Assembly (NCBI RefSeq): GCF_016862975.1
Contig: NZ_BONZ01000055.1
Location: forward strand, 1 to 64,000
Source: Rugosimonospora africana
Lineage (GTDB): Bacteria; Actinomycetota; Actinomycetes; Mycobacteriales; Micromonosporaceae
Reading direction: 5' to 3'
DNA: 64,000 nucleotides
The notes beneath the pieces were generated by a model. That model was not told the origin of the DNA, searched no databases, and saw only the letters and a program-made list of their open reading frames with translations. Below are positions 34,771-43,890 of this stretch, in pieces; within the stretch, counting starts at the first letter, position 1; every line of letters starts with the position of its first letter. Both the position numbers and the translations under genes were made by a program.

Positions 34771-36126
34771 GTGACGGGGGATCAAGGGATCGAGCAGGGC
34801 CGGGATCCGGTGGGCGACCAGCGGCAACGACTCGACGGCCGATTCGCGAAGTTCTGGGCGGCGAGCACCACGTCCGCGCTCGGCAGCGGCCTCGCCACGA
34901 TCGCCGCGCCGCTTCTGGTCGCCTCCCGGACCAACGACCCGTTGATCGTCTCCGCCGGATTCGGTGTGTCCTGGCTGCCGTGGCTGCTGTTCTCGCTGCC
35001 CGGCGGCGTACTCGTCGACCGGGTCGACCGGCGGAAGCTGATGGTGTTCATCGACGCGGTACGGGTCGTCGCGATGGCGGTCCTCTCGCTGGCCATCGTC
35101 GCCGGGCACGCCAGCATCGCGCTGCTGTACGCCGTGCTGTTCGTGGTCAACACCGGTGAGGTCGTCTTCCGTTCGGCGAGCCAGTCGATGATCCCGTCGG
35201 TCGTGCCGCGCTCACTGCTGGAACGCGCCAACGGCTGGCTGGCCGGTGGCGTCACGCTGACCCAGGGCATGCTGGCCGGGCCGCTGTCCGGATTCCTGTT
35301 CGCCGTCGCGGTGAGCATCCCGTTCCTCGTCAACGCCGGAACGTACGCCGCCAGCGCCGTACTCATCGCGCTCGTCGCCGGCGTGTACCGGTCAGGCGCC
35401 GTGCCGCAAAACAGCGTGCCCTCAAGCGGCGTGCCCTCAAGCGCGGACGGTGAGCCGGACGGGCGGACGACCGTACGGGGCCAGATCGTCGAGGGCTTCC
35501 GTTGGCTGATCCACCAGCGGCTGCTGCGTACCATGGCGGTCCTCATCGGGCTGCTGAACCTCACGCTCACCGCCGCGGTCGCGGTGCTGGTACTGCTCGC
35601 GAAGGACCGGCTGCACCTCGGCGCGGTCGGGTACGGGCTGCTGCTGACGTGCATGTCGGTCGGGGGCATCGTCGGCTCCGTCATCGGTGACCGGCTCATC
35701 AAGTGGGTCACCGCGACCTGGACGATCCGGATCGGGCTGCTGATCGAGGCCGGCATGCACCTCGCCCTGGCCGCGTCCCGCAGCGCGTACTTCATCGGCT
35801 TCGCGCTGTTCGCTTTCGGCGTGCACGGATCGCTGTGGAGCATCGCGGCAAGCTCGCTGCGCCAGCGACTCACCCCGCCGGAGATGCTCGGCCGGGTGTC
35901 CAGTTCGACGCTGTTCATCTCGGCCGGCGGCAACTGCGTCGGTGCGGTGCTCGGTGGTGTGGTCGCGGCCGACTTCGGCATCACCGCGCCGTACTGGGTG
36001 GGTTTCGTGGTCGCGGTGGTGGTGACGGCGGTGACCTGGCGGGTGTTCAACCGCGCGGATGTCGCCCGGGCGTACGCCGAGCCGGAGCACCGCGATTCCG
36101 TCCCGCAGGCGAGCGCGGCCGCCTGA
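34771..36126 (+). CDS. MFS transporter (MFS_3 type)
   Basis: 451 aa, about twelve membrane segments. LPGGVLVDRVDRRKLMVFIDAVRVVAMAV is the diagnostic loop. The central cytoplasmic loop has a small in-frame repeat (NSVPSSGVPSSADG). Leaderless GTG six bases after TAGCTT. Probable drug or metabolite exporter. Confidence 0.87.
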   Translation: MTGDQGIEQGRDPVGDQRQRLDGRFAKFWAASTTSALGSGLATIAAPLLVASRTNDPLIVSAGFGVSWLPWLLFSLPGGVLVDRVDRRKLMVFIDAVRVVAMAVLSLAIVAGHASIALLYAVLFVVNTGEVVFRSASQSMIPSVVPRSLLERANGWLAGGVTLTQGMLAGPLSGFLFAVAVSIPFLVNAGTYAASAVLIALVAGVYRSGAVPQNSVPSSGVPSSADGEPDGRTTVRGQIVEGFRWLIHQRLLRTMAVLIGLLNLTLTAAVAVLVLLAKDRLHLGAVGYGLLLTCMSVGGIVGSVIGDRLIKWVTATWTIRIGLLIEAGMHLALAASRSAYFIGFALFAFGVHGSLWSIAASSLRQRLTPPEMLGRVSSSTLFISAGGNCVGAVLGGVVAADFGITAPYWVGFVVAVVVTAVTWRVFNRADVARAYAEPEHRDSVPQASAAA

Positions 36127-36138
36127 GACCGGGCGGGG

Positions 36139-36903
36139 TCAGGCGTTCGCGGTCTCCGGCTTGCGCGCCTCGATCAGGAACCGGGTGGAGTGCGCCACGA
36201 ACGGGCCTTCGGCCTCGATCAGGTCGTGCATCGCGGCGAGCCGCTCCCGGTACCGCTCGACCGTGAAGCCGGGGACGATCCAGATGACCTTGCGCAGGAA
36301 GTAGGCCACGGCGCCGACGTCGTGGAACACGGCGCGCAGGGTCGCCTCCCGCAGGTCGACCACCGACAGCCCGGCCGCCCGCGCCGCCGCCTCCGCCAGT
36401 TCCGGCTCGCGCCCGGACTGGCCGCGCGGCCACCGGCCGAGGAAGAAGTCGGTCAGCTCGATGACGCTGTCCGGGCCGACCTGCTGGGAGAAGTAGGTGC
36501 CTCCGGGAGCCAGTACCCGGGCGATCTCCGCCCACGGAGTGCTCACCGGGTGCCGGCTGACCACCAGGTCGAACGCCCCGGAGCGTAGGGGCAGGTGCGT
36601 TCCGTCGTCACCGACGACCCGGACCCCGCGGGGAGCCAACCGAGCGGCGGCCCGGGCGAGATTCGGCGGCCAGGACTCGGTGGCCGCGGTGACGGCGGGC
36701 AGCTCGGGTACGCCGGCGAGCACCTCACCGCCGCCGGCCTGCAGCTCGACGGCGACCCGGGCGCGGGCCATCCGCTCGGCCATCATCCGCGCGTATCCCC
36801 AGCCGGGGCGCTCCTCGGTCGCCCGGCCGTCCAGCCAGGAGAAATCCCAGCCCTCGACGCTCGCCGAGGCGGCCTCATCGATCAACTCGTCGAACGTGGA
36901 CAT
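36139..36903 (-). CDS. SAM-dependent methyltransferase
   Basis: 254 aa. The SAM site is degenerate but in place (AVELQAGGGEVLAGVPELPAVTAATESWPPNLARAAARL), with DDGTHLPLRSGAFDLVVSRHPVSTPWAEIARVLAPGGTYFSQQVG covering motifs III-V of the Methyltransf_11 group. Long C-terminal lid. Start ATG 36903. Substrate unknown. Divergent from the MFS gene at 37018. Confidence 0.83.
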   Translation of the reverse strand: MSTFDELIDEAASASVEGWDFSWLDGRATEERPGWGYARMMAERMARARVAVELQAGGGEVLAGVPELPAVTAATESWPPNLARAAARLAPRGVRVVGDDGTHLPLRSGAFDLVVSRHPVSTPWAEIARVLAPGGTYFSQQVGPDSVIELTDFFLGRWPRGQSGREPELAEAAARAAGLSVVDLREATLRAVFHDVGAVAYFLRKVIWIVPGFTVERYRERLAAMHDLIEAEGPFVAHSTRFLIEARKPETANA

Positions 36904-37017
36904 CCGGCGATCATGGCACGGGAGGCGCGCCGCCGCGACACGATAACTCTCCCGCGACGCGAAGAAGGCCGCGACGTGATTTGACCTGAACCCCACTTCA
37001 CCATCGATGATCTGTCG

Positions 37018-38658
37018 ATGGGACAGACCACGGCACCGGCCGCCCGTCCGGCGTCAACCCGACTCGGACCGTACGGGCGGGTGCTCCGCCAGCCCGTGCT
37101 GCGCCGGATCCTGCCGGGGATGCTGGTCTCCGCGCTCGGTGACGGGATGAGCCTGGTCGCGGTGGCCTGGCTCGCGGTTCAGATCGCGCCGCAGGGTCAG
37201 CGGGGTGCGTGGACCGGGCTCGCGGTCGCCGCGTACTCGCTGCCGGCCACGGTCGGCGCCGCCGTACTCGGCCGGCTGGTTCGCGGGCTGCGCGGGGTAC
37301 GGCTGGTGGCGGTCGACGCGTCCCTGCGGGCGGTGGTGCTGGGTACCGTCGCGGCGCTCGCGGTGGCGGGTGTGCTGAGCCCGGTCGGGTACGTGGCGCT
37401 GCTCGCCGTGTCGTCGCTGATGCACGCGTGGGGCAACGCCGGGACGTACACGGTGATCGCCGAGCAGTTGCCGGACGGCGGCGACCGGGTGGCCGGCAAC
37501 GCGCTGGTGTCCACGTTCACCCAGGCGGCGATCGTGGTCGGCCCGGCACTGGCCGGCGGCCTGACCGCGGTGCTCGGCCCGGGTTGGGTGATCGGGGCGG
37601 ACGCGGCGAGCTTCGCGGTGCTGGCGGCCTGCTGCGCCTTCACGTCCGGAGCCAGCTCCCGGCCCGCGCCGGCCGGTGCGGGTGCGCTGCCGGCCGGGCA
37701 GGCGGAGCCGGCTGTGCAAGCGGAGCCGGCCGGGCAGGCGGAGCCGGCTGTGCAGGCGGAGCCGGCCGTCGAGCCTGTCGTCGAGGCGGCTGTCACAGAG
37801 CGGTCGGCTGTCGAGGGGCGGCCGGCTGTCGAAGAGGGATCGGCCGCCGGGGCGGAGCCGGCGGAGACGAGCGGCTGGCGGGTCATTCTCGGGCATCCGC
37901 AACTTCTCGGGCTGACCGCGGTGACGTGTGTGTTCTTCTTCCTGTACGGGCCGGTCGAGGTCGCCCTGCCGATCCACGTCGCCGACGACCTGCACGGTTC
38001 CCCGAGCCTGCTCGGCGCTTTCTGGGCCGTGTTCGGCGTCGGCGCGGTTCTCGGTGGTCTCGGCGCCGGCCTGGTACGCAACCGTCCACTGTGGATAGTA
38101 GTGGTCGGCATCATCATCGGCTGGGGGGCGGCGCTGCTGCCGGTCGGGCTCATCCATGCCGCGGTACCGGGGATCGTCGGGTTCGGCGTCGGCGGCCTGA
38201 TCTACGGCCCGTTCCTGGCCATCTGTACCGCGCTGTTCCAGCGCACCAGCCCGCCCCGGGTACTGAGCCGGGTGCTGGCCACCCGCGCCGCGCTCACCGG
38301 GCCGTCCGCCGCGCTCGGCACGTTGCTGGGCGGCCCGGCCGTCGGCGCGATCGGTGGCCGGCAGACGCTGCTCGCCTCCGCGCTGTCCACCATCGCCCTG
38401 GGCGTCGTGGTGGCCGCGGCCATCGCCGCGAGCCGGGCGCGGGCCGCCCGGCCACCGTCGGGCCGGGTGCGTCCCGAGCCGGCCGATGCGTCGCGCCGGC
38501 CGTGGGCTGAGCCGGCCGATCCGTCCGGCCAGCCGCGGGCTGAGTCGGCCTTGGCTGAGCCGGCCGATCCGTCCGGCCAGCCGCGGGCTGAGTCGGCCTT
38601 GGCTGAGCCGGCCGGGTCAGCCGGCGGCGGACATCATCCGGCCGACCAGATCCGCTGA
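37018..38658 (+). CDS. MFS transporter with Ala/Glu/Pro-rich loop and repeated C-terminal tail
   Basis: 546 aa, longer than the usual ~420. Twelve membrane segments; N-half begins VLRQPVLRRILPGMLVSALGDGMSLVAVAWLAVQ. The central cytoplasmic loop (about 220-285) consists of imperfect repeats of PAGQAEPAVQAE. After the last helix, a tail of about 65 residues contains two exact copies of a 16-residue unit (AEPADPSGQPRAESAL). Its last 42 bases overlap the end of the convergent cutC gene. Probably an exporter; the acidic repeats may be length-variable. Confidence 0.85.
   Translation: MGQTTAPAARPASTRLGPYGRVLRQPVLRRILPGMLVSALGDGMSLVAVAWLAVQIAPQGQRGAWTGLAVAAYSLPATVGAAVLGRLVRGLRGVRLVAVDASLRAVVLGTVAALAVAGVLSPVGYVALLAVSSLMHAWGNAGTYTVIAEQLPDGGDRVAGNALVSTFTQAAIVVGPALAGGLTAVLGPGWVIGADAASFAVLAACCAFTSGASSRPAPAGAGALPAGQAEPAVQAEPAGQAEPAVQAEPAVEPVVEAAVTERSAVEGRPAVEEGSAAGAEPAETSGWRVILGHPQLLGLTAVTCVFFFLYGPVEVALPIHVADDLHGSPSLLGAFWAVFGVGAVLGGLGAGLVRNRPLWIVVVGIIIGWGAALLPVGLIHAAVPGIVGFGVGGLIYGPFLAICTALFQRTSPPRVLSRVLATRAALTGPSAALGTLLGGPAVGAIGGRQTLLASALSTIALGVVVAAAIAASRARAARPPSGRVRPEPADASRRPWAEPADPSGQPRAESALAEPADPSGQPRAESALAEPAGSAGGGHHPADQIR
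38506..38601 (+). repeat. Two tandem 48-bp repeats inside the MFS gene
   Basis: 38506-38553 and 38554-38601 are identical, and 13 bases of a third copy follow. The unit encodes 16 residues in frame. A slippage-prone minisatellite. Confidence 0.9.
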
Positions 38659-39357
38659 CGTGTTCGACCGCTGGTACTCGGACTTGTGCAGGGTGCCGCC
38701 CATCAGCGGCACCGGGTTGCGGTAGAGCGCCGGGCTGTCCGCGGAGACCATCGCGGTGAAGTGCAGCTCGTGGACGCCGGTCTCGGCGAGGATCCGGGCG
38801 ATGTTCCGCTCGTTGACTCCGCCGCCGGCCATCACCACGATGCGGTCGCCGGCCCGCTTGACCAGTTCCGCGATCAGCGGCGCACCCTCCAGCACACTGC
38901 TCTCCTGCCCAGAGGTCAGCACCCGGTCGACGCCCAGCTCGATGAGCTGTTCCAGCGCGGCGTACGGGTCGCGAACCATGTCGAAGGCCCGGTGGAACGT
39001 GATGCTCGCGTCTCCGGCCGCCTCGATAAGGCGTCGAGTCGTCTCGACGTCGATGTCGCCCTCCGGGGTCAGCGCACCGATCACGATGCCGTGCGCCCCG
39101 GCCGCCACCGCCGCCCGTACGTCGCGGACCATCGTCTCGATTTCCCGCGAGGAGTAGATGAAGTCGCCGCCGCGCGGGCGCACGATGACGTGTACCCGGA
39201 TGCGGCGCACGCTGCTCACCGCCGTCTCGATGGTGCCGATGCTGGGCGTGAGTCCGCCGTCGAAGAGCGCGGCGCACAGCTCGACCCGGTCGGCGCCGCC
39301 CTGCTCCGCCGCCACCGCCGCATCGGCGCTGTCGATGCAGATCTCGAACGTGGTCAT
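38617..39357 (-). CDS. cutC: CutC family protein
   Basis: 246 aa TIM barrel. FEICIDSADAAVAAEQGGADRVELCAALFDGGLTPS, HVIVRPRGGDFIYSSREIETM and ITFHRAFDMV are diagnostic. The family was named for copper homeostasis, but its biochemical role is disputed. Last gene of the amino acid uptake/asparaginase operon: its ATG overlaps the asparaginase stop. GAAGGA precedes it. Its 3' end overlaps the MFS gene tail to tail. Confidence 0.9.
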   Translation of the reverse strand: MTTFEICIDSADAAVAAEQGGADRVELCAALFDGGLTPSIGTIETAVSSVRRIRVHVIVRPRGGDFIYSSREIETMVRDVRAAVAAGAHGIVIGALTPEGDIDVETTRRLIEAAGDASITFHRAFDMVRDPYAALEQLIELGVDRVLTSGQESSVLEGAPLIAELVKRAGDRIVVMAGGGVNERNIARILAETGVHELHFTAMVSADSPALYRNPVPLMGGTLHKSEYQRSNTSADLVGRMMSAAG

Positions 39358-40439
39358 CGATCCTTCTTCCCATTGCTTGTGGCGGCGTTGCTTGTGGCGG
39401 CGTTGCTTGTGGCGGAATTGCTCGTGGCGGCGTTGCTCGTCGCGCCCTGCCCGATTGTTCCGGAGGCGCCGGTAAAGCCTTCGATGAAGCCCTCGACGGC
39501 GCCGACCGGCTGGCCGCCCCCGAGGACGGGCAGGCTGCGCAGCGCCTCGGCACCCGGCGTCGGCACCCCGGCCGCCTCCAGGGCCGCCAGCGCGATCAGG
39601 GTGGTGGCGCGCGGGCTGCCGTCGATGGCCTTGACCGCCACCGCGTACCCGTCGCGGGTCGCCGCCGCGAGTACGCCCTCGGCGCCGCCCTTGGCGATCA
39701 TCCCGGGTACCGCGCGCATCAGCGCGGTGTTCGGGTGCCCGTCCCAGCCGCCGACGTACTCCGGGTACCCGCGCATCGCCGCCGCCACCTCGGCCTCCGG
39801 GCTGCCCGCCGGAGCGAGCGCCAGCGCCTGGAACCCGGCGGCCAGGCCGCGCAGCGGCAGCCCGAACAGCGGCGCCCCGCAGCCGTCGACGGCCACGTGC
39901 GTCACCGCGGTACCGGTCACCCGCTCCACGGTGTCGCGTGCCTCCCGCTGCACCGGGTGCTCCGGGTCCAGGTACCCCTCGTCGGTCCGCCACGAGTGCG
40001 CCGCGGCGGCCGCGAGCATCGCCGCGTGCTTGCCCGAGCAGTTCATCCGTATCCGCTGCGGCCCCTCGCCGGCCCGGATCATCCGCAACCGGGTCGCCTC
40101 GTCTTCCGGCCAGTCGACCGGGCAGCGCAGCGCCTCGACCGGCAGGCCGGCGGCGGCGAGGATCGCCGTCACCACGGTCGCGTGCCGGTCGTCGCCGGTG
40201 TGGCTGCCGGCCGCGATCGCCAGCGCCGGGCCGCTCAGCGGTGCTCCGGCGGTCAGCGTGGCCAGCGCCTGCAACGGCTTGAGCGTGGAGCGGGGCAGCA
40301 CCGGTTCATCGGGGACTCCGGCCGCGAGCACCACGTCACCGGCCGGGTCGAGGACGACGACGCTGCCGTAGTGCCTGCTTTCCACGAAACCGTTGCGGGT
40401 CACCCGGGCCAGTTCGGCGTACCGGTCGTCGAGGCTCAC
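39354..40439 (-). CDS. L-asparaginase II family protein
   Basis: 361 aa. MSLDDRYAELARVTRNGFVESRHYGSVVVLD, PRSTLKPLQALA, IAAGSHTGDDRHATVV and MNCSGKHAAMLAA are the conserved blocks of the AnsA/AsnII family (PF06089), which hydrolyses asparagine to aspartate and ammonia. The GTG start overlaps the permease stop by four bases, with GGAGG upstream. The last ~30 residues are a run of the pentapeptide ATSNA/S repeats, absent from the family core, ending GKKDR. It sits in an amino acid import operon, which supports use of imported Asn/Gln-like substrates. Confidence 0.9.
   Translation of the reverse strand: MSLDDRYAELARVTRNGFVESRHYGSVVVLDPAGDVVLAAGVPDEPVLPRSTLKPLQALATLTAGAPLSGPALAIAAGSHTGDDRHATVVTAILAAAGLPVEALRCPVDWPEDEATRLRMIRAGEGPQRIRMNCSGKHAAMLAAAAAHSWRTDEGYLDPEHPVQREARDTVERVTGTAVTHVAVDGCGAPLFGLPLRGLAAGFQALALAPAGSPEAEVAAAMRGYPEYVGGWDGHPNTALMRAVPGMIAKGGAEGVLAAATRDGYAVAVKAIDGSPRATTLIALAALEAAGVPTPGAEALRSLPVLGGGQPVGAVEGFIEGFTGASGTIGQGATSNAATSNSATSNAATSNAATSNGKKDR
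39371..39442 (-). repeat. 15-bp repeats encoding the asparaginase tail
   Basis: About five tandem units close to GTTGCTTGTGGCGGC (plus strand). The units differ only at a few bases and keep frame, giving ATSNA-type pentapeptides. Confidence 0.8.
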
Positions 40440-41317
40440 ACCATACCTCCGCGTTGAGAAACCAGTGGCGGTACCGCATCCCGGCTCGCCGAGCGCTGCC
40501 GCCGCCCGAACAACCGGCCACCGCGGGCCTGCAGTACCCGGGCGAACTTCGACAGCGACGCGTTCACGATGAGGTACAGCAACGCCACCATCAGGAATGT
40601 CTGGATCAGCAGGTGGGTGAAGGAAGACAGCACCTGCCCGCTGTAGAGCAGTTCGGTGTAGCTGACCACGAAGCCCAGCGAGGTGTCCTTCAACAGACCC
40701 ACGAGCTGGCTGACCAGTGTCGGGGCCAGTCGCAGCACGGCCTGGGGCAGGACGACCAGCCGCATGACCTGCCAGGGGCGCAGGCCGATGGCAAGCCCCG
40801 CCTCGGACTGGCCGCGGGGCAGCGCCCGGATGCCGGCCCGGAAGATCTCGGCGAACGCGGCCGAGTTGGACACCACCAGCGGCAGGACCAGCTTCCAGAA
40901 CAGAGAGAAGTTCAGGCCGTAGTGCGGCAGCGCGAACAGGGTCACGTAGATGAGCAGCAACGCCGGTACGGTACGGAAAATCTCCACGTACGCGCCGGCC
41001 AGGTACCGCGGCACCCGGCGCCGGGACAGCCGACCCAGGGCCAGCAGCAGGCCGAACGCGCCGCCGAGCACCGCGGTCGCGGCGGCTGCGCGAAGCGTGG
41101 CCCACAGGCCGGTCAGCAGGTAGCGCCAGATCGGCCACTGGGAGAACGGCTGCCACCGGGCGGCGGCCAGCTCACCGTGGTCGGCGAACTGCCGGACGGC
41201 GAGGGCGATCGCGGCGACCACGACCACCGCACCGACCACGGTCGCGATTTTGATCCGGCGCCGCCCGCGCGGCCCCGGTTCGTCGAACAACAGCTTCTGG
41301 TCGTTTCTCGTGCTCAT
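40436..41317 (-). CDS. Polar amino acid ABC permease, second
   Basis: 293 aa. Hydrophobic N-terminus plus the His/Glu/Gln permease domain: GLWATLRAAAATAVLGG, the EAA loop SEAGLAIGLRPWQVMRLVVLPQA. Overlaps the previous permease (ATGA). GluD-like position in the operon. Confidence 0.9.
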   Translation of the reverse strand: MSTRNDQKLLFDEPGPRGRRRIKIATVVGAVVVVAAIALAVRQFADHGELAAARWQPFSQWPIWRYLLTGLWATLRAAAATAVLGGAFGLLLALGRLSRRRVPRYLAGAYVEIFRTVPALLLIYVTLFALPHYGLNFSLFWKLVLPLVVSNSAAFAEIFRAGIRALPRGQSEAGLAIGLRPWQVMRLVVLPQAVLRLAPTLVSQLVGLLKDTSLGFVVSYTELLYSGQVLSSFTHLLIQTFLMVALLYLIVNASLSKFARVLQARGGRLFGRRQRSASRDAVPPLVSQRGGMV

Positions 41318-41958
41318 CGGACGATCGCCAGCTTCCGCTCGAGCCTGCCGGTGGTGAACCCGATGATGAGCGCCATCAGCATGTACGCGATGCCGGCCCC
41401 GGTGAACACCTCGATCGGCTGAGCCTCGACCAGGTTGACGTTGTTCGCCGCCTGGGTCAGCTCCACCACTCCGACCGCCGCCGCCAGCGACGTGTTCATC
41501 AGCAGCGCGATGCAGATGTTGCCGATCGGCTGGATGACCGCGCGCAGGGCCTGCGGCAGGATCACGTGGCGCAGGGACTGGCTGAAGGTCAGGCCGATGG
41601 CCCGGGCCGCCTCGGCCTGGCCCACGGCCACGGTATTGATGCCGGCCCGTATCGCCTCGGCCATGTACGCGCCCTCGTAACACGCGATGACGATGGCGGC
41701 CGAGGTGAACAACGGGAACGTGATGCCGATCTGCGGCAGTGCGAACACGAACAGCACCAGCAGGGCCAGCAGCGGCAGGTTCTGGAGTACCTCCACGTAG
41801 ACCAGCCCGATGCCACGCAGCATCGGCACGGGCGTGATCCGCAGGATCGCGACGATGATGCCGATCAGGAGCGCGGCGATGGTGGTCACGACGGTCAACT
41901 CGACCGTCGTGACCACCCCGTGGCCGAGCTCACTGAGGTGCCCGGTGAGCGCATTCAT
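41314..41958 (-). CDS. Polar amino acid ABC permease, first
   Basis: 214 aa. ELTVVTTIAALLIGIIVAILR and EAA loop AEAARAIGLTFSQSLRHVILPQALR. Five or six membrane segments. Forms the channel with the next product; GluC-like. Begins 16 bp after the binding protein. Confidence 0.9.
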   Translation of the reverse strand: MNALTGHLSELGHGVVTTVELTVVTTIAALLIGIIVAILRITPVPMLRGIGLVYVEVLQNLPLLALLVLFVFALPQIGITFPLFTSAAIVIACYEGAYMAEAIRAGINTVAVGQAEAARAIGLTFSQSLRHVILPQALRAVIQPIGNICIALLMNTSLAAAVGVVELTQAANNVNLVEAQPIEVFTGAGIAYMLMALIIGFTTGRLERKLAIVR

Positions 41959-41974
41959 GGCAGTCGGCTATCCC

Positions 41975-42949
41975 TCAGGATCCCTGGGCGGAGCCGATCG
42001 CGGGCGGGGTGGGCGTGGTGCCCTGCACGACCGAGCCGAGCGTGGCCTGCCAGACCTTCGCCCAGGTACCGTCCGCCTCGATCTTCTTCAGCCAGTCGTT
42101 GACGAACGCCTTGAACTGGGCGTCGTCGTGGTTGAGTCCGATCCCGTACGGCTCCGTGGTGAACGGCTGTCCGACCACCTTGATGGCCGGGTTCGCCTTC
42201 GCGTCCGAGGCAAGCAGGGTCAGGTCCTGCACGTACGCGACGCCACGCCCCTGGGTCAGGGCCTGCACCGCCTCCGGGTCGGTACCGAACGCGACCTGCT
42301 TCGAGCCGGGCGCCGCCGTCGGCAGCTCGGTGACGGCCGGAGTGTTCGCACCGACGATCACCGTCTTGCCGGCGAGGTCCTTGACGCTGTGGATGCTGTT
42401 GTCGCCGGCCTTGACCGCGACCGCGAGGCCGGAGGACATGTACGGGCCGGCGAACGCGACCTGCTGGGCCCGCTCCGGCGTGATGGTGTACGTGTTGAAC
42501 ACCGCGTCGACCTGCTTCGACGACAGCATCGCCTCACGGGTCTGGGTGCCGATCGTCACCGTCTTGACGTTGGTCTTGCCGGTGATGTATTTCGCCAGCA
42601 GCTTCGCCATGTCGGCGTCGAAGCCCTCGATCTTGCCATTCGTCGGGTCCTGCTGGGACAGCAGCGGCGCGTCCAGCGCGGCGCCGATGGTCAGCACGCC
42701 CTTCTGCTTGATCATCGCCATCGTGCTGCCGGCCGGGATGTCGGCCGCGGACGCCACCGGTGCGTTGTCGTACACCGACTGGGCAAGCACGCCGCTGCCA
42801 CCGAGCCCGTTGCCCGGTGCCGAACCGGCCGCGCTGCCGCCGCCCGACGAACTGCTGCCGCAGGCCGCGAGGGCCAGGGCGGCGGCGGCCGACACGGCCG
42901 CCATGGCCACGGTCCGGCGTGGACCGAGGCGCTTTCCGAAAATAGACAT
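41975..42949 (-). CDS. Amino acid ABC transporter substrate-binding lipoprotein
   Basis: 324 aa. Signal peptide ending ALAAC-GSS (lipobox, Cys about 30), a Gly/Ser linker, then an SBP_bac_3 domain: LTIGAALDAPLLSQQDPTNGKIEGFDADMAKLLAKYI and YTITPERAQQVAFAGPYMSSGLAVAVK. Resembles glutamate-binding GluB. It captures the amino acid outside the membrane and passes it to the two permeases. Confidence 0.92.
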   Translation of the reverse strand: MSIFGKRLGPRRTVAMAAVSAAAALALAACGSSSSGGGSAAGSAPGNGLGGSGVLAQSVYDNAPVASAADIPAGSTMAMIKQKGVLTIGAALDAPLLSQQDPTNGKIEGFDADMAKLLAKYITGKTNVKTVTIGTQTREAMLSSKQVDAVFNTYTITPERAQQVAFAGPYMSSGLAVAVKAGDNSIHSVKDLAGKTVIVGANTPAVTELPTAAPGSKQVAFGTDPEAVQALTQGRGVAYVQDLTLLASDAKANPAIKVVGQPFTTEPYGIGLNHDDAQFKAFVNDWLKKIEADGTWAKVWQATLGSVVQGTTPTPPAIGSAQGS

Positions 42950-42967
42950 GTCGCTCTCTCCGAGGGG

Positions 42968-43762
42968 TCAGTGCGGAAGAATCTTGGATAGGAAGTCCCG
43001 CGCGCGCTCGGTGCGTGGCGCGGAGAAGAATTCGTCAGGGGTACCGGTCTCGACGATCCGGCCGTCATCCATGAAGATCACGCGATCGGCCGCACGCCGG
43101 GCGAAGCCCATCTCGTGCGTCACCACGATCATGGTCATGCCCTCGGCGGCGAGGGAGACCATGACGTCGAGGACCTCGTTGACCATTTCCGGGTCCAGCG
43201 CCGAGGTCGGCTCGTCGAACAGCATGACCTTGGGGTGCATGGCCAGCGCCCGCGCGATCGCCGCGCGTTGCTGCTGGCCGCCGGACAGTTCGGCCGGGTA
43301 GTTGTCCGCCTTGTCGCGGATGCCGACCCGGTCGAGCAGCGCGAGCGCCTCGGCCCGCGCCTCCGACTTGGACATCCGGCGGACCTTGGTCGGGCCGAGC
43401 ATGACGTTCTCCAGCACCGTGCGGTGGCCGAAGAGATTGAACGACTGGAAGACCATGCCGACGTCGGCCCGCAGCCGGGCCAGTTCGCGACCCTCCGCCG
43501 GCAGTGGCCGGCCGTCGATGTCGATGCTGCCCTGACCGGCCACCTCCAGCCGGTTCAAGCACCGGCACAGGGTGGACTTGCCGGAGCCGGACGGCCCGAC
43601 GACCACGACCACCTCTCCGGCGGCCACCTCAAGATCAACATCCTTGAGTACGTGGTGGTCGCCGAACCACTTGTTGAGCTGCCGGACCGCCACCATAGGC
43701 GGCTCGGGCCGGTCTGCCCGTGCCGTCTGACGCGGCAGATCTAGCGGAGGGCTTGCGGACAT
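42968..43762 (-). CDS. Amino acid ABC transporter ATP-binding protein
   Basis: 264 aa. Walker [25 protein letters not shown], Walker [13 protein letters not shown] and [13 protein letters not shown] are typical of GlnQ/GluA. First gene of the six-gene operon. Energises uptake of a polar amino acid, probably glutamate, glutamine or asparagine given the asparaginase. Confidence 0.93.
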   Translation of the reverse strand: MSASPPLDLPRQTARADRPEPPMVAVRQLNKWFGDHHVLKDVDLEVAAGEVVVVVGPSGSGKSTLCRCLNRLEVAGQGSIDIDGRPLPAEGRELARLRADVGMVFQSFNLFGHRTVLENVMLGPTKVRRMSKSEARAEALALLDRVGIRDKADNYPAELSGGQQQRAAIARALAMHPKVMLFDEPTSALDPEMVNEVLDVMVSLAAEGMTMIVVTHEMGFARRAADRVIFMDDGRIVETGTPDEFFSAPRTERARDFLSKILPH

Positions 43763-43786
43763 AGCAACCCTCTTCCTCCAGCAATC

Positions 43787-43811
43787 GAACGAAGTTCTTG
43801 TGTTCCTGAAC
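43787..43811. promoter_or_regulatory. GAAC/GTTC inverted repeats between ABC and ROK genes
   Basis: GAAC-gaa-GTTC (43787-43797), then ttgt, then GTTC-ct-GAAC (43802-43811). They lie in the divergent region shared by the amino acid uptake operon and the ROK regulator, so they may let the ROK protein control one or both. Confidence 0.45.
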
Positions 43812-43890
43812 TATCTCACGCCATCTAAGGCACCTGCCAGAACCAAGTCAACAGCTTGCCGAAAAAAGCCCACGGTGCTAAGAACCAGAC

